Positions 1-7,905 of a stretch of DNA of 41,339 nucleotides are shown piece by piece. This DNA is from Alkaliphilus hydrothermalis (GTDB lineage Bacteria > Bacillota > Clostridia > Peptostreptococcales > Natronincolaceae): assembly GCF_016908555.1 (NCBI RefSeq), contig NZ_JAFBEE010000024.1:1-41339 (forward strand). The letters are read 5' to 3'. Numbering within the stretch: position 1 is the stretch's first letter; every line of letters starts with the position of its first letter. Made by a program: the position numbers and the translations under genes. Below the pieces are notes generated by a model. The model made no database searches, was not told the origin of the DNA, and worked only from the letters and a program-made list of their open reading frames with translations.

Positions 1-15
1 CTTGTATAATACAAG
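1..15. promoter_or_regulatory. short perfect palindrome at the window edge
   Basis: Two 7-bp arms (CTTGTAT and ATACAAG) flank a single central base. The symmetry is of the kind bound by GntR-type repressors. The gene it would control lies outside the window, so no role can be assigned. Confidence 0.25.
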
Positions 16-42
16 TGCTTTTCTTAAAGAAAAATTAAAAGA

Positions 43-84
43 GGGCTTATATCCCCATAGTTAAAAACTAGGGGCTTTACGCCC
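43..84 (-). terminator. probable terminator of the sbcDC operon
   Basis: A nested hairpin lies just downstream of the sbcC stop. The outer stem is GGGC/GCCC and the inner stem pairs CCCC(A)TAG with CTAGGGG. Read on the minus strand it runs into a U-rich tract (TCTTTTAATTTTT). The outer stem is short and separated from the inner one by internal loops, so another structured RNA is possible. Confidence 0.45.
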
Positions 85-132
85 AATTGTGGTAATCTAT
101 AATTGTTCTATATAATAATTTTTTCTTACCAG

Positions 133-3100
133 TTATGCAATATTAAACCTTGACCGACTTCCCCTATTACAAGGAATAATCTCTAGCTTTGCTCCAATTC
201 GTTCCTTTAACTCTGGTACGTGGGATATAATCCCCACCAATCGACCTGTCTTTTGTAGCTCCACTAAAGATTCTACTGCATTGTCTAAGGATTCAGGATC
301 AAGGGTTCCAAATCCTTCATCTATAAATATTGTATCGATATTGATCCCCCCTGCATAGGACTGAACCACATCTGCTAATCCTAAAGCTAATGATAAGGAT
401 GCCTTGAAGCCTTCTCCCCCAGATAGCGTCTTTACATGTCTGGACTTTCCAGTATAGTGATCATAAACCTCCAACTCTAATCCACTCTGGGCATTGCTTC
501 TGGCTCTTTCGTCGGTACGGGCTAGTTCATAACGACTGCCTGTCATCTTCACCAGTCGAGCATTGGCGGCTTCTAATATATTATCTAGGAAGGCAGCCAG
601 CACATATCTTTCAAAGGTCATTCGTTCACTGTTATTTCCCTTTGCCACCTCTGCTAAATGCCCCACCATACGATATTCTTCCTCTTTACCTCCTATGGCC
701 TCCTGCAAACCTTCTATGGTATTTAAAACATCTTTATTTTTTTCTATTTTAGAATGTAGAAGGGTTTTACTACCCTCCAATTGGTCCTTCTCCTGCTTCA
801 TTTTTCCATAGTCCTCTTGTAATATTTCAATATCCACCAGCTTCAATCCATCGGCTTCCCTTTGGGCTACCGCAAATTGGTCTTGAATAGATTTTAAGGC
901 TTCGTTGAATTCTTTGATTACCTTTTCCAACTGTTTAATTTGCTGACTACCTAATTTGGCAGTAGCATAAGCCTCAATATTTTCAAACCCTGCCTTTTCC
1001 ACAGCTTCTTCTAATTTTTTCTTAGAGTTTTCCACAGAATCCCTTAATTCCTGTAGATTATCCTTTAACCCCACCAGTTGGGTTTTTGCTTTTTCTACAG
1101 CAACATGTGTATCCTGATGCCTTTTTTCTGCTTCTTTGTATGCCTTTTTTATTTCCTGTAGCTTTAGTTCCTTCTGTTGTATAGCTTCCTGTAATTTCTG
1201 GGGGGATCGGATTTCTTGGGGTAGCTCCTTTTCTAATGCCTCCACCACAGATTTTTCCCCTTGATAACGACCACTGGTTTCAGTATATTGATTAATCAAT
1301 CCTTCAAGATTTTTTTCTTCTTCCTCTATTTGCTTAACCAATCCCTCCGATTGCTTGGTAAGTTCTTCAACTAGCTTTTTCTCCTTTTCCAATGCCTTTA
1401 CTTTTTTATCTAGGAATTCCTTTTCAGTTGAAAAGGTCTTTAATTTTTCCTTTATCAAGGTTTTTAATTCGTTGAACTTTAGCTCCTGTAGGGCTGTAGC
1501 CATCAGTTCCTCTAGTTCTTCCTTCATTCTACCTACAATGGCTTTTTGAGCTTTTCCTTCAGCCATAGCATTGTTAACCTTGTTTTGGCTTTCTTGATGA
1601 GTTTTTTCTAGCTTCTCTAGTCTTTCCTTCTCTGTCTTAAGGGTTTCCTCAGTAGGAATTCCTTCCCCATGTTGAGCAAGTTGAGGATGATGGGTAGAAC
1701 CACAAACAGGACATTCAGCACCTTCCTTTAGTTCCTTAGCCAATAGTCCAGCCTGTCCTCGATACCAACTTTCCATCAATCCTTCGTATTTTTCCTTGCA
1801 TTCCTTAAAATTCTTTTCAATATCTTGATGGTGCTTGTAGGTTTTTTTGTAATACTCACTCAAGCTATCCAACTGATCATTTTCAATATCCAGCTTTTCC
1901 AGTCGTTCATAGGTGATGGATAACTTTTCTAAGACTGTCTTTGCTTCTAGTAAATCTGTAGCAGCATTTCTAGCCGTCTCTAGGCTTTGATTCATCTCTT
2001 TAGCCTTTTCCTTTAGGGTTTCAATTTCCTTCTTTTTGTCATCTCGTTTTTTCTCCACCAACTTAAAATCTTGGCCAAGTTTTCTCAATCCTTCTTTTCG
2101 TCCTTCAAAGGAATTTACCTTTTCTTCATAGCCCTTTAGGGTGGTCAGCTCCTCAGCTAATTTTTCTGCCTCTGGCTCCCTACTCTTTTCCAGTTGAAAC
2201 AAGTCCACAGCCTTTTCAAATTGTTGTTCCAATACTTCTAATTCTTTTATTTTTGTCTTTAAATCCTGTTCTTTCTTAACAACTTCCCCCTGTTTTTCCC
2301 GATAGTTTTCCTCTAGGGGGATGATTCCCTCTGCTTTTCTTGCCTGCTGTAGCTTTGCTTCTTCCTTAAACATTACTTCTTTTTGTTCTTCCAGCTTGTA
2401 CTTTCCTTTTTCTAATTCATCCCTTGTGGTGATCTTCTTGTTATTTTCTTCTGCCTTTAGGATTTTCCCGTGGCCTTCCTCCAGCTTTTTATCTTGTTTT
2501 TTGATATCCTCTGTTACTTGTAGCTTCGTCCTTTCATCCTCAAGGATTTCATTATTAATAATTTGAATAATTTCAATATAATTCAAATCCTTCTTCTCCA
2601 ATAGCTCCTTCATGAAATCTTGATTCTTTAATTCCACCCTTTTTAAAGTATCCTGTCTTCGGGTGACTAAGGAGCCAATCTCAGTTCTAATGTTCTTTGC
2701 CAGATCATTTAATCGAGTCTCCACCAGTTTAAAGCCTTCAGTTCCAAAAATTTTTTGAAGGATTTTCTCCCGATCTTTGCTATCGGAGGTCAATAATTTT
2801 CGGAACTCCCCCTGGGGAATCATCATGATTTGGCGGAATTGGTCGCTGGTAATCCCCATCAGTTCGTGGATTTTGTCCTTTACATTTGTCACCCCCGTTA
2901 CAGTCTTAGGATCTTCTTCCCCTAAAATCCTTAGTTCTGCCTCTGGACTCTGCTCTGTTGTCCCTTCTCCACGGCTTTTTCTTTTTTCCTGTCGAGGAAT
3001 CCGTTTGATATAGTAATGCTTGCCCCTCAGCATAAATTCCAGCTCCACCATAGTCAAGGTATCCAAGTCAGCAAATTGACTTCTGAGATTTTCGCCGTCC

Positions 3101-3282
3101 CGCTCTTGACCACTGGCTTCTCCATAGATGGCATAGCTAATTCCATCAAATATGGTGGTTTTCCCTGCTCCTGTAGGGCCTGTTATCAGGAAAATATTTT
3201 GATCCTTCAATTGAGTAAAATCGATGACTTCCTCCCCTGCATAGGGGCCAAAGGCTGTCATGGTTAACTTCAATGGTCGCAT
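133..3282 (-). CDS. sbcC: exonuclease subunit SbcC (Rad50-like ATPase)
   Basis: This is the large subunit of the SbcCD nuclease, which opens hairpins and processes double-strand breaks; SbcC is the SMC-like ATPase. The 1049-residue length is normal for the family. Walker A (GPTGAGKTT) is at residues 35-43. Two very long charged coiled-coil arms flank a zinc hook (CPVCGSTHH) near residue 521. The ABC signature (LSGGEGFKASL) is near 950 and Walker B (TIFIDEGFGTLD) near 986. The ATG lies one base after the sbcD stop, with a GGGGG-containing Shine-Dalgarno inside the end of sbcD, so the two are translationally coupled. The C-terminus is intact. Confidence 0.97.
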   Translation of the reverse strand: MRPLKLTMTAFGPYAGEEVIDFTQLKDQNIFLITGPTGAGKTTIFDGISYAIYGEASGQERDGENLRSQFADLDTLTMVELEFMLRGKHYYIKRIPRQEKRKSRGEGTTEQSPEAELRILGEEDPKTVTGVTNVKDKIHELMGITSDQFRQIMMIPQGEFRKLLTSDSKDREKILQKIFGTEGFKLVETRLNDLAKNIRTEIGSLVTRRQDTLKRVELKNQDFMKELLEKKDLNYIEIIQIINNEILEDERTKLQVTEDIKKQDKKLEEGHGKILKAEENNKKITTRDELEKGKYKLEEQKEVMFKEEAKLQQARKAEGIIPLEENYREKQGEVVKKEQDLKTKIKELEVLEQQFEKAVDLFQLEKSREPEAEKLAEELTTLKGYEEKVNSFEGRKEGLRKLGQDFKLVEKKRDDKKKEIETLKEKAKEMNQSLETARNAATDLLEAKTVLEKLSITYERLEKLDIENDQLDSLSEYYKKTYKHHQDIEKNFKECKEKYEGLMESWYRGQAGLLAKELKEGAECPVCGSTHHPQLAQHGEGIPTEETLKTEKERLEKLEKTHQESQNKVNNAMAEGKAQKAIVGRMKEELEELMATALQELKFNELKTLIKEKLKTFSTEKEFLDKKVKALEKEKKLVEELTKQSEGLVKQIEEEEKNLEGLINQYTETSGRYQGEKSVVEALEKELPQEIRSPQKLQEAIQQKELKLQEIKKAYKEAEKRHQDTHVAVEKAKTQLVGLKDNLQELRDSVENSKKKLEEAVEKAGFENIEAYATAKLGSQQIKQLEKVIKEFNEALKSIQDQFAVAQREADGLKLVDIEILQEDYGKMKQEKDQLEGSKTLLHSKIEKNKDVLNTIEGLQEAIGGKEEEYRMVGHLAEVAKGNNSERMTFERYVLAAFLDNILEAANARLVKMTGSRYELARTDERARSNAQSGLELEVYDHYTGKSRHVKTLSGGEGFKASLSLALGLADVVQSYAGGINIDTIFIDEGFGTLDPESLDNAVESLVELQKTGRLVGIISHVPELKERIGAKLEIIPCNRGSRSRFNIA

Positions 3283-3283
3283 C

Positions 3284-4450
3284 CTATTTCCCCCTTTCTT
3301 CTGCTTCTAGTTGATTGAGGACCTTAGCAACAATCTCCGATTTTTCTTCCGTAAAATCTATGTCCGTCACCTTTTTATAAAATTCTTGGAATAGGTCTAG
3401 TTTTGTCCTTTGGTGATGATTTTTACCTGCGGAGATTTTTTCGTTTCCTTGTCTAATGGCAGTGGCTACCCTTTCTAATCTCAGTACATTAGGATAAACA
3501 GAACGCAATTTACCAATGGCATCAATCAGTTCTCCTTCGTCCGTCAATGTCACCATCAAATAGTCCTCCACATTGCTTCCCTCATAAACATGGGGTTGGA
3601 GTAGTTCCTTTAGTTCCCCTTTGATTCTTCTTAGATCCCGTTTAGGATTCAAGGAGGCTTGACGAATGGAGACCTCTCCCGTTTCATCCATTTCTACAAT
3701 GGTAATGGACTTCTTTTGTCTATACTCTGAAAAGGAGTATTTCATTAATGAACCAGCATAACGTATCTTGTCCCACATCACCTTTTGGGGACTATGGAGA
3801 TGCCCTAGGGCAGTATAGTGAAAATCTTTAAAATGGTTGGCATCAATATATTCTGTCCCTCCTATGGAAAGGGGTCTCTCGGATTCACTTGTTTCCAATG
3901 CCTCTGCCCCAGTGACAAACCCATGGGCCACCATAACATGTCTTTCTTGTGGATTCATTTTTTCCTTAATACCTTCAATCAATGCCTTCATGGCATGGTC
4001 ATGGCTCTGAATCTCCTTATTGCCAGTAATGTCCCTAACGATTACTGGGTCTGCATAGGGAACTAAATAGAAATTGACAGGACCAAATTCATCCTTTAAG
4101 ACAACAGTCTCTATTTCTTTAGTCAGTTTCCCTACTATATATAACCCTTTATTCTTTAATATTTTACTGCCAAAGCCCAGACGGTCTGGGCTATCATGGT
4201 TTCCTGCTATGGCTAGTATGGGTATTTCCAAATCAATTAATATCTTTGAAAAGACATCATCTAAAAGCTCCACCGCTTCAACAGGTGGAACTGATCTATC
4301 GTATAAATCCCCTGCAATCACAATGGCATGGGGTTTTTCTTCTTTTACCAACTCTATAAATTCTTCTAATATATGTTTTTGATCCTCCGTCATGTGGACC
4401 TGATGAACCAGCTTACCTATATGCCAGTCGCTGGTATGGAAGATTTTCAT
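3284..4450 (-). CDS. sbcD: exonuclease subunit SbcD (Mre11-like)
   Basis: This is the manganese-dependent calcineurin-like phosphoesterase subunit of SbcCD, providing 3'-5' exonuclease and hairpin endonuclease activity. The phosphoesterase motifs appear in order: DWHIGK (8-13), GDLYDR (47-52), GNHDSPDR (83-90), a VAHGF segment, and GHLHSP near residue 217. The SbcD C-terminal domain follows. At 388 residues the length is typical. It is first in the sbcD-sbcC operon. The ATG at 4450 follows an AAGGGGGAA Shine-Dalgarno, and a TACAAT -10-like hexamer lies about 45 bases upstream. Nothing is odd. Confidence 0.97.
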   Translation of the reverse strand: MKIFHTSDWHIGKLVHQVHMTEDQKHILEEFIELVKEEKPHAIVIAGDLYDRSVPPVEAVELLDDVFSKILIDLEIPILAIAGNHDSPDRLGFGSKILKNKGLYIVGKLTKEIETVVLKDEFGPVNFYLVPYADPVIVRDITGNKEIQSHDHAMKALIEGIKEKMNPQERHVMVAHGFVTGAEALETSESERPLSIGGTEYIDANHFKDFHYTALGHLHSPQKVMWDKIRYAGSLMKYSFSEYRQKKSITIVEMDETGEVSIRQASLNPKRDLRRIKGELKELLQPHVYEGSNVEDYLMVTLTDEGELIDAIGKLRSVYPNVLRLERVATAIRQGNEKISAGKNHHQRTKLDLFQEFYKKVTDIDFTEEKSEIVAKVLNQLEAEERGK

Positions 4451-4526
4451 GTTGATTCCCCCTTGTTAATGAAATTTCTTAACTATTATTGTATCATTCT
4501 TTTAGGTTGTGGGGAATTTCAGCATT

Positions 4527-4557
4527 GAAAAAGAGAGGTCAAAGCACCTCCCTTTTA
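4527..4557 (-). terminator. intrinsic terminator after the small membrane-protein pair
   Basis: On the minus strand the stem AAAAGGGAGGT/ACCTCTCTTTT (one mismatch) has a 6-nt loop and is followed by further T. It lies 12 bases after the stop of the 111-residue ORF and separates it from sbcD. Confidence 0.75.
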
Positions 4558-4568
4558 ATGGAACTCCA

Positions 4569-4904
4569 TTAATTTTGTTTTTCATTTTTCTTATAGAACA
4601 ATAAAACTAATTCAAGAGATAGTTTTATCAAAATTAATATAAGTATTGGTTCAAGGATTAAAAAGTATATTAAACGTAGTTGTAAAAGTAAATGTTGTAA
4701 AAACATCTTGTCATATAAAAAATCACCCATTGACATTGATATTTCAACAAAATATAATCTCATACAAACTAAAATAAAAATCAAAGGGTATAACAACCTG
4801 CAGACTTTTTCTATTGAGGTCTTTCCGAATCTAAAAAAGAAGTTCACATTCTCCACCTTCTTATTCATCTCAATATTGCATAGTATTATTTCGTAGGCTT
4901 TCAT
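4569..4904 (-). CDS. small membrane protein of unknown function (111 aa)
   Basis: I do not recognise a family. The protein has two hydrophobic segments (about residues 39-53 and 77-104), a basic N-terminal stretch and a charged tail (FYKKNEKQN), as expected for a two-pass membrane protein. It starts 16 bases after the stop of the upstream 115-residue membrane ORF, and a clear terminator follows, so the two probably form one unit. The Shine-Dalgarno is poor; the ATG at residue 13 is an alternative start but also lacks a good site. A small immunity- or holin-like role is imaginable but has no direct support. Confidence 0.55.
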   Translation of the reverse strand: MKAYEIILCNIEMNKKVENVNFFFRFGKTSIEKVCRLLYPLIFILVCMRLYFVEISMSMGDFLYDKMFLQHLLLQLRLIYFLILEPILILILIKLSLELVLLFYKKNEKQN

Positions 4905-4920
4905 ATTTAAACATTAAGCA

Positions 4921-5268
4921 TTATTTAGACAAGCTAGATAACCTTAAATATATTAAAGATGAACATCCAATAACTACTCCTATTAAGATACTAATTGCAA
5001 CTAAAAATACTCCATAGACCTCTTCATCGCCATGAATAAGATGTCCCGTATTAATTGATATTAAGATAGTTAAATATACTCCTATTGCACCAATCATTAA
5101 TGAAAATATTAAGTCAAAAAAAGTAGATTTTTTCAAGAATATATCCTCCCAACGTATACTAGAACAGATGAAACACCTGTTTTTTTCTTTAATTTTATTT
5201 ATGGAGTCTATTTGTTTTTTGCTATAGCCTAACTTTTCAAGTTCTTTATTAGATTTTGGAAGTAACAA
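4921..5268 (-). CDS. small membrane protein of unknown function (115 aa), start doubtful
   Basis: The N-terminal 40 residues are polar and lysine-rich with a CFIC pair, followed by two membrane segments (about residues 53-72 and 86-108). No family was recognised. The first usable start is a TTG at 5268 without a convincing Shine-Dalgarno, and a stop codon lies five codons upstream. The codons between (W-Y-S) look like coding sequence, so the 5' end may have been lost by mutation. It is followed at 16 bases by the 111-residue membrane ORF. Confidence 0.5.
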   Translation of the reverse strand: MLLPKSNKELEKLGYSKKQIDSINKIKEKNRCFICSSIRWEDIFLKKSTFFDLIFSLMIGAIGVYLTILISINTGHLIHGDEEVYGVFLVAISILIGVVIGCSSLIYLRLSSLSK

Positions 5269-5503
5269 TGAATACCAAACTTAATTATATTTTCCAATTA
5301 TCCACTAAATCAGTATATCATCGTTTATTAAATAACGCAATATCTATTTTATTTTAGAATTTTTAGTTGTTTATCTATTTTTTGTCCATCAAAGCGACAT
5401 TAATATATATGTATCAAATTGATATCTAGACTGTTTTAACTTTTACATAGTTTTTGCATCAACGACCACAAATATAAATATGCCTTATATAGCACCTCAA
5501 TTA

Positions 5504-6061
5504 TTAAATACCTTCCAAAATCTCCAAAACCCTTTCCACAGTCTCATCTACCCCAATATCACTGGTATCAATCTTAATAGTCTGTTGCTCCCCATACATC
5601 GGTAATTTTTCGAGACTCCATTCAATCTGCTCTTCTTTCCGAAGCCCTTCCTCTACATCTTTACTAATTCTTTTAATCAAAGCCTCTTCACTACAAGTTA
5701 AGGTAATTCTAAACAACTGAAAATCAAAATCCTTAACCATATTTAGCACCATATCCATAATATCCTCCCGATGGATTACCCAGTTAAAAATCACATATTC
5801 AAGGGTGGAGTTACTTAAATAACTCCTTAAAAGATGCTGAATATTGTCCTCCACCATTTTTTTATTCTCTTCATTCACCACAAAGGGATTAATCTGCCAA
5901 CACCAGTCTCCGTCCAACCAGACTGAGTTATTTAGTTTTTTATTTAAGAGACGACAGGTAGCAGTTTTCCCCACCCCCATTGTCCCATTTACAACGATGA
6001 GTTTCTTTTGCTCTACGCTATTTCTGATATTTTTGCTATTTGCAGCATTTTCTTTGTTCAT
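5504..6061 (-). CDS. P-loop nucleotide/metabolite kinase-like protein (AAA_33 type)
   Basis: A 185-residue P-loop protein with Walker A GTMGVGKT at residues 26-33, preceded by a hydrophobic strand (LIVVN), then a WLDGDW segment resembling the substrate-binding DGD/DD region of small kinases. The C-terminal half carries an RISKDVEEGLRKEE lid-like helix. The size and layout fit shikimate-, gluconate- or antibiotic-kinase-like enzymes; the substrate cannot be read from sequence. It starts 19 bases after the GNAT stop with an AGGTGGAG Shine-Dalgarno and is probably co-transcribed with it from the promoter at 7064-7036. Co-expression with an acetyltransferase behind an attenuator-like leader hints at modification of a toxic small molecule (inference). 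Confidence 0.8.
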   Translation of the reverse strand: MNKENAANSKNIRNSVEQKKLIVVNGTMGVGKTATCRLLNKKLNNSVWLDGDWCWQINPFVVNEENKKMVEDNIQHLLRSYLSNSTLEYVIFNWVIHREDIMDMVLNMVKDFDFQLFRITLTCSEEALIKRISKDVEEGLRKEEQIEWSLEKLPMYGEQQTIKIDTSDIGVDETVERVLEILEGI

Positions 6062-6080
6062 CTTTGAATCTCCACCTCCA

Positions 6081-6638
6081 CTAAAATTCTTCCGATTCCA
6101 TAAAGATTACATTTTCTGCCGTCACCTTTAGTCCACTCTTTTCATATAGTTTTCTAGCCCCTTCAGTATTAGTATAGAGCCTTACCTTAATTGCTCCTGT
6201 TTCCTTCTGAACATCAAAGGCTTTTTTCATGAGATTTAAGGCAATACCCTTTCTTCTGTATCCTGGCTCTGTCCAGACCTCCTCTACATAGATGACTCCC
6301 CTATTCCATTTTCCTATTTTTGGGACATTGATTAGGGTGATCCATCCCACGTATCTTTCTTCAACTAAAGCAGCGTAGGCATAGTAGCCCTGTTGTTCCA
6401 GTAATGTATAGGCATCCTGAAAATCCTTTAGTTTGTTCAAGTCCTTTTCTTCTGGGGTTCTTTCTTTTCCATGAATTCGCCAAGACACCATATCATCATA
6501 CATATGGTAGTTGTCTTTGGTGATTCTTTCAATCGTGATTTCTAAATCCTTCTTTTCTTCAAGTCCATTGATTTCCTTCACTTCATTTATTTCATTGTTT
6601 ATTTGATTGTTTATTTGATTGATTATTTGATTACTCAT
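6081..6638 (-). CDS. GNAT-family N-acetyltransferase
   Basis: This is a GCN5-related acetyltransferase that transfers acetyl from acetyl-CoA to an unknown substrate. The core runs from about residue 32 to 180. The acetyl-CoA loop motif A is YRRKGIALNLMKKAF near residue 130, preceded by the VEEVWTEPGY strand, and motif B holds the NTEGARKLYEKSGL segment typical of GNATs. The first 20 residues are an Asn/Ile/Gln-rich low-complexity stretch encoded by four imperfect 12-bp repeats. The ATG at 6638 has an AAGGAGAG site. It is the first full gene downstream of a ~390-nt leader with a leader peptide and terminator-like hairpins, so expression is likely attenuated. Confidence 0.9.
   Translation of the reverse strand: MSNQIINQINNQINNEINEVKEINGLEEKKDLEITIERITKDNYHMYDDMVSWRIHGKERTPEEKDLNKLKDFQDAYTLLEQQGYYAYAALVEERYVGWITLINVPKIGKWNRGVIYVEEVWTEPGYRRKGIALNLMKKAFDVQKETGAIKVRLYTNTEGARKLYEKSGLKVTAENVIFMESEEF
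6591..6638 (-). repeat. four imperfect 12-bp tandem repeats at the GNAT 5' end
   Basis: The first 48 bases of the GNAT coding region consist of four 12-bp units close to TTGATTGTTTAT on the plus strand. They encode an (I/N/Q)-rich tail. As the unit is a multiple of three, copy-number change would alter tail length without shifting frame. Confidence 0.75.
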
Positions 6639-6695
6639 TGATCTCTCTCCTTACGATTTGGGTTATTTTATATGGGAATACTTTTAACAGAGTCT

Positions 6696-6736
6696 CCAAA
6701 ACAAAAGCTGTAAACAGGTATAGACCCAGTTACAGC
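6696..6736 (-). terminator. terminator-like hairpin T2 in the GNAT leader
   Basis: On the minus strand GCTGTAA pairs with TTACAGC, with an inner GGGT/ACCT pairing, directly followed by TTTTGTTTT. It sits between the promoter at 7064-7036 and the GNAT start, about 60 bases before the coding region. It can therefore act as a conditional terminator rather than an end-of-gene terminator. Confidence 0.6.
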
Positions 6737-6808
6737 AGTATTTAAGTAGTAGATTGAATCATGTTCATTAGCATATTTTTCATTCAATATGTTTCAAACA
6801 CAATTCAA

Positions 6809-6849
6809 AATCCCATATAACTAAAATTAATTATTTTAATTGAGGGATT
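6809..6849 (-). other. RNA hairpin in the GNAT leader
   Basis: AATCCC pairs with GGGATT at the base, and an inner AT-rich stem (AATTAAAAT with ATTTTAGTT) closes the loop. There is no U-run, so it is probably a structural or antiterminator element between T1 and T2. Confidence 0.4.
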
Positions 6850-6901
6850 GATATACTCTAACTTATTCACTCTAAAATGGTTATCCTTATTTTTGCCCAC
6901 C

Positions 6902-6940
6902 AAAAAGAAGCCTCAGTTTTATTAAAACTTTGCCTACTTC
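6902..6940 (-). terminator. terminator-like hairpin T1 in the GNAT leader
   Basis: On the minus strand a GAAG/CTTC base, an internal loop and a perfect AGTTTT/AAAACT upper stem with a 3-nt loop are followed immediately by TTTTTGG. It lies 22 bases downstream of the leader peptide stop, close enough for a stalled or terminating ribosome to influence its folding. Confidence 0.5.
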
Positions 6941-6961
6941 ATGGTCTATTCAATTAATGAA

Positions 6962-6991
6962 TTAAGCAAGAATACGAATAAGTTTTAGCAT
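6962..6991 (-). CDS. 9-residue leader peptide of the GNAT-kinase operon
   Basis: A short ORF encodes MLKLIRILA followed by TAA. It has a better Shine-Dalgarno (GGAGG, 7-base spacing) than most full genes here and lies about 38 nt after the predicted transcription start. It precedes a long structured leader with two terminator-like hairpins. This layout matches leader peptides that control resistance genes by ribosome stalling or by loss of translation. The peptide sequence itself is not one I recognise. Confidence 0.65.
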   Translation of the reverse strand: MLKLIRILA

Positions 6992-7035
6992 ATAAATTCC
7001 TCCGTAGATAATTGCAATTTTCTAATTATTCAATT

Positions 7036-7064
7036 ATTATACCAAGAATTGGTTTTATTTTCAA
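7036..7064 (-). promoter_or_regulatory. sigma-A promoter of the leader-GNAT-kinase unit
   Basis: On the minus strand TTGAAA and TATAAT are separated by exactly 17 bases, with TGG directly before the -10. Predicted transcription starts near 7029, giving a leader of about 390 nt before the GNAT start codon. Confidence 0.75.
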
Positions 7065-7212
7065 ATATTATATGAGTACGAAGATATATATAAGACTATC
7101 AAAGACAGAGTTTAACGGGCTGTTGAGATTGCTAAAAAGATAGGGCTTACAAATATTAAATGAACCTATACCCTAAAAATAATTATAAATATGCTCAACT
7201 TGATTAAGAACA

Positions 7213-7246
7213 AGGGCTACTCCCTAAGTCACTAGAGAATAGCCCT
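7213..7246 (-). terminator. probable terminator of the RND-TetR operon
   Basis: AGGGCTA/TAGCCCT closes an extended imperfect stem (TC.CTA with TAG.GA) around a 6-nt loop, about 60 bases after the tetR stop. The following tract (TGTTCTT) is only weakly U-rich. Confidence 0.55.
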
Positions 7247-7308
7247 GTACATTCTGCCGGTTCAAAACCTGTCATATTTTCGGTATTATATTTGTTCGAG
7301 TTTTGGAT

Positions 7309-7890
7309 TTACTGTATCGCCTTCAACAAAAAACTAACCAGTGGAGCTGAATCTATTTTAGGACCCTTATGCCCTTGGATTAATACTTTCTTTCCCAAGT
7401 ATTGATTTAAAGTTCCTATGATGGCCAAAGCTGCCACTTCCCTTTCAATGTCTGGTCTTACTTCCTTTTTCTCAATACCTATATCAATCATTTTTTCAAT
7501 CAATAGATGGGTCTTGACTTTTTCCCTCATGATCCAATCCTTCATTTCCTTTGACAGAAGCTCCGTTTGACTCAAAATCATTTGAGCAATATCAAAGTGT
7601 TCCCTAATGTATACATCATAAAAATCTACCAAAGCCACTAATTTATCTTTAATACCCAACTGACTTACTATGATGGCCTCCAATTGACTGTTATAGCCCA
7701 TCATACAATATGCCACCATTTCCTTAAAAAGTTCTTTTTTACTGGTGAAATATTGGTAAACCGTACCTTTACCTATATTAGCTTCGATGGCTATATCTTC
7801 AATTTTTGCTTTGTGGAATCCCTGCTTTGCAAAGACCTTTATAGACATCTCAAGAATTTGTCTTTTTCGCTCTTCCTTTGTAATTGCCAC
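7309..7890 (-). CDS. TetR/AcrR-family transcriptional regulator
   Basis: A 193-residue one-component repressor. The N-terminal helix-turn-helix covers about residues 22-50 (IEDIAIEANIGKGTVYQYF, the usual TetR recognition-helix pattern), followed by an all-helical ligand-binding and dimerisation domain. The GTG start at 7890 has an AAAGGAGG site 8 bases upstream. It lies 15 bases after the RND pump stop as third gene of the efflux operon. A TetR-style inverted repeat over the operon's transcription start (12208-12225) is the obvious target, so it probably represses its own operon until an exported compound binds. Confidence 0.93.
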   Translation of the reverse strand: MAITKEERKRQILEMSIKVFAKQGFHKAKIEDIAIEANIGKGTVYQYFTSKKELFKEMVAYCMMGYNSQLEAIIVSQLGIKDKLVALVDFYDVYIREHFDIAQMILSQTELLSKEMKDWIMREKVKTHLLIEKMIDIGIEKKEVRPDIEREVAALAIIGTLNQYLGKKVLIQGHKGPKIDSAPLVSFLLKAIQ

Positions 7891-7905
7891 TGATCCAGCC
7901 TCCTT

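Noticed and set aside
563..3267. Several plus-strand ORFs of 60-83 codons opposite sbcC
   Set aside because: Their sequences are Ser/Phe/Leu-rich antisense shadows of a charged coiled-coil gene, and none has a ribosome-binding site or recognisable domain.
7081..7150. A stretch on the plus strand reading YEDIYKTIKDRV, stop, RAVEIAKKIGLTNIK
   Set aside because: It looks like a gene remnant, but it is under 25 codons, interrupted by stops and overlaps the upstream side of the GNAT promoter region. Not enough to name it.
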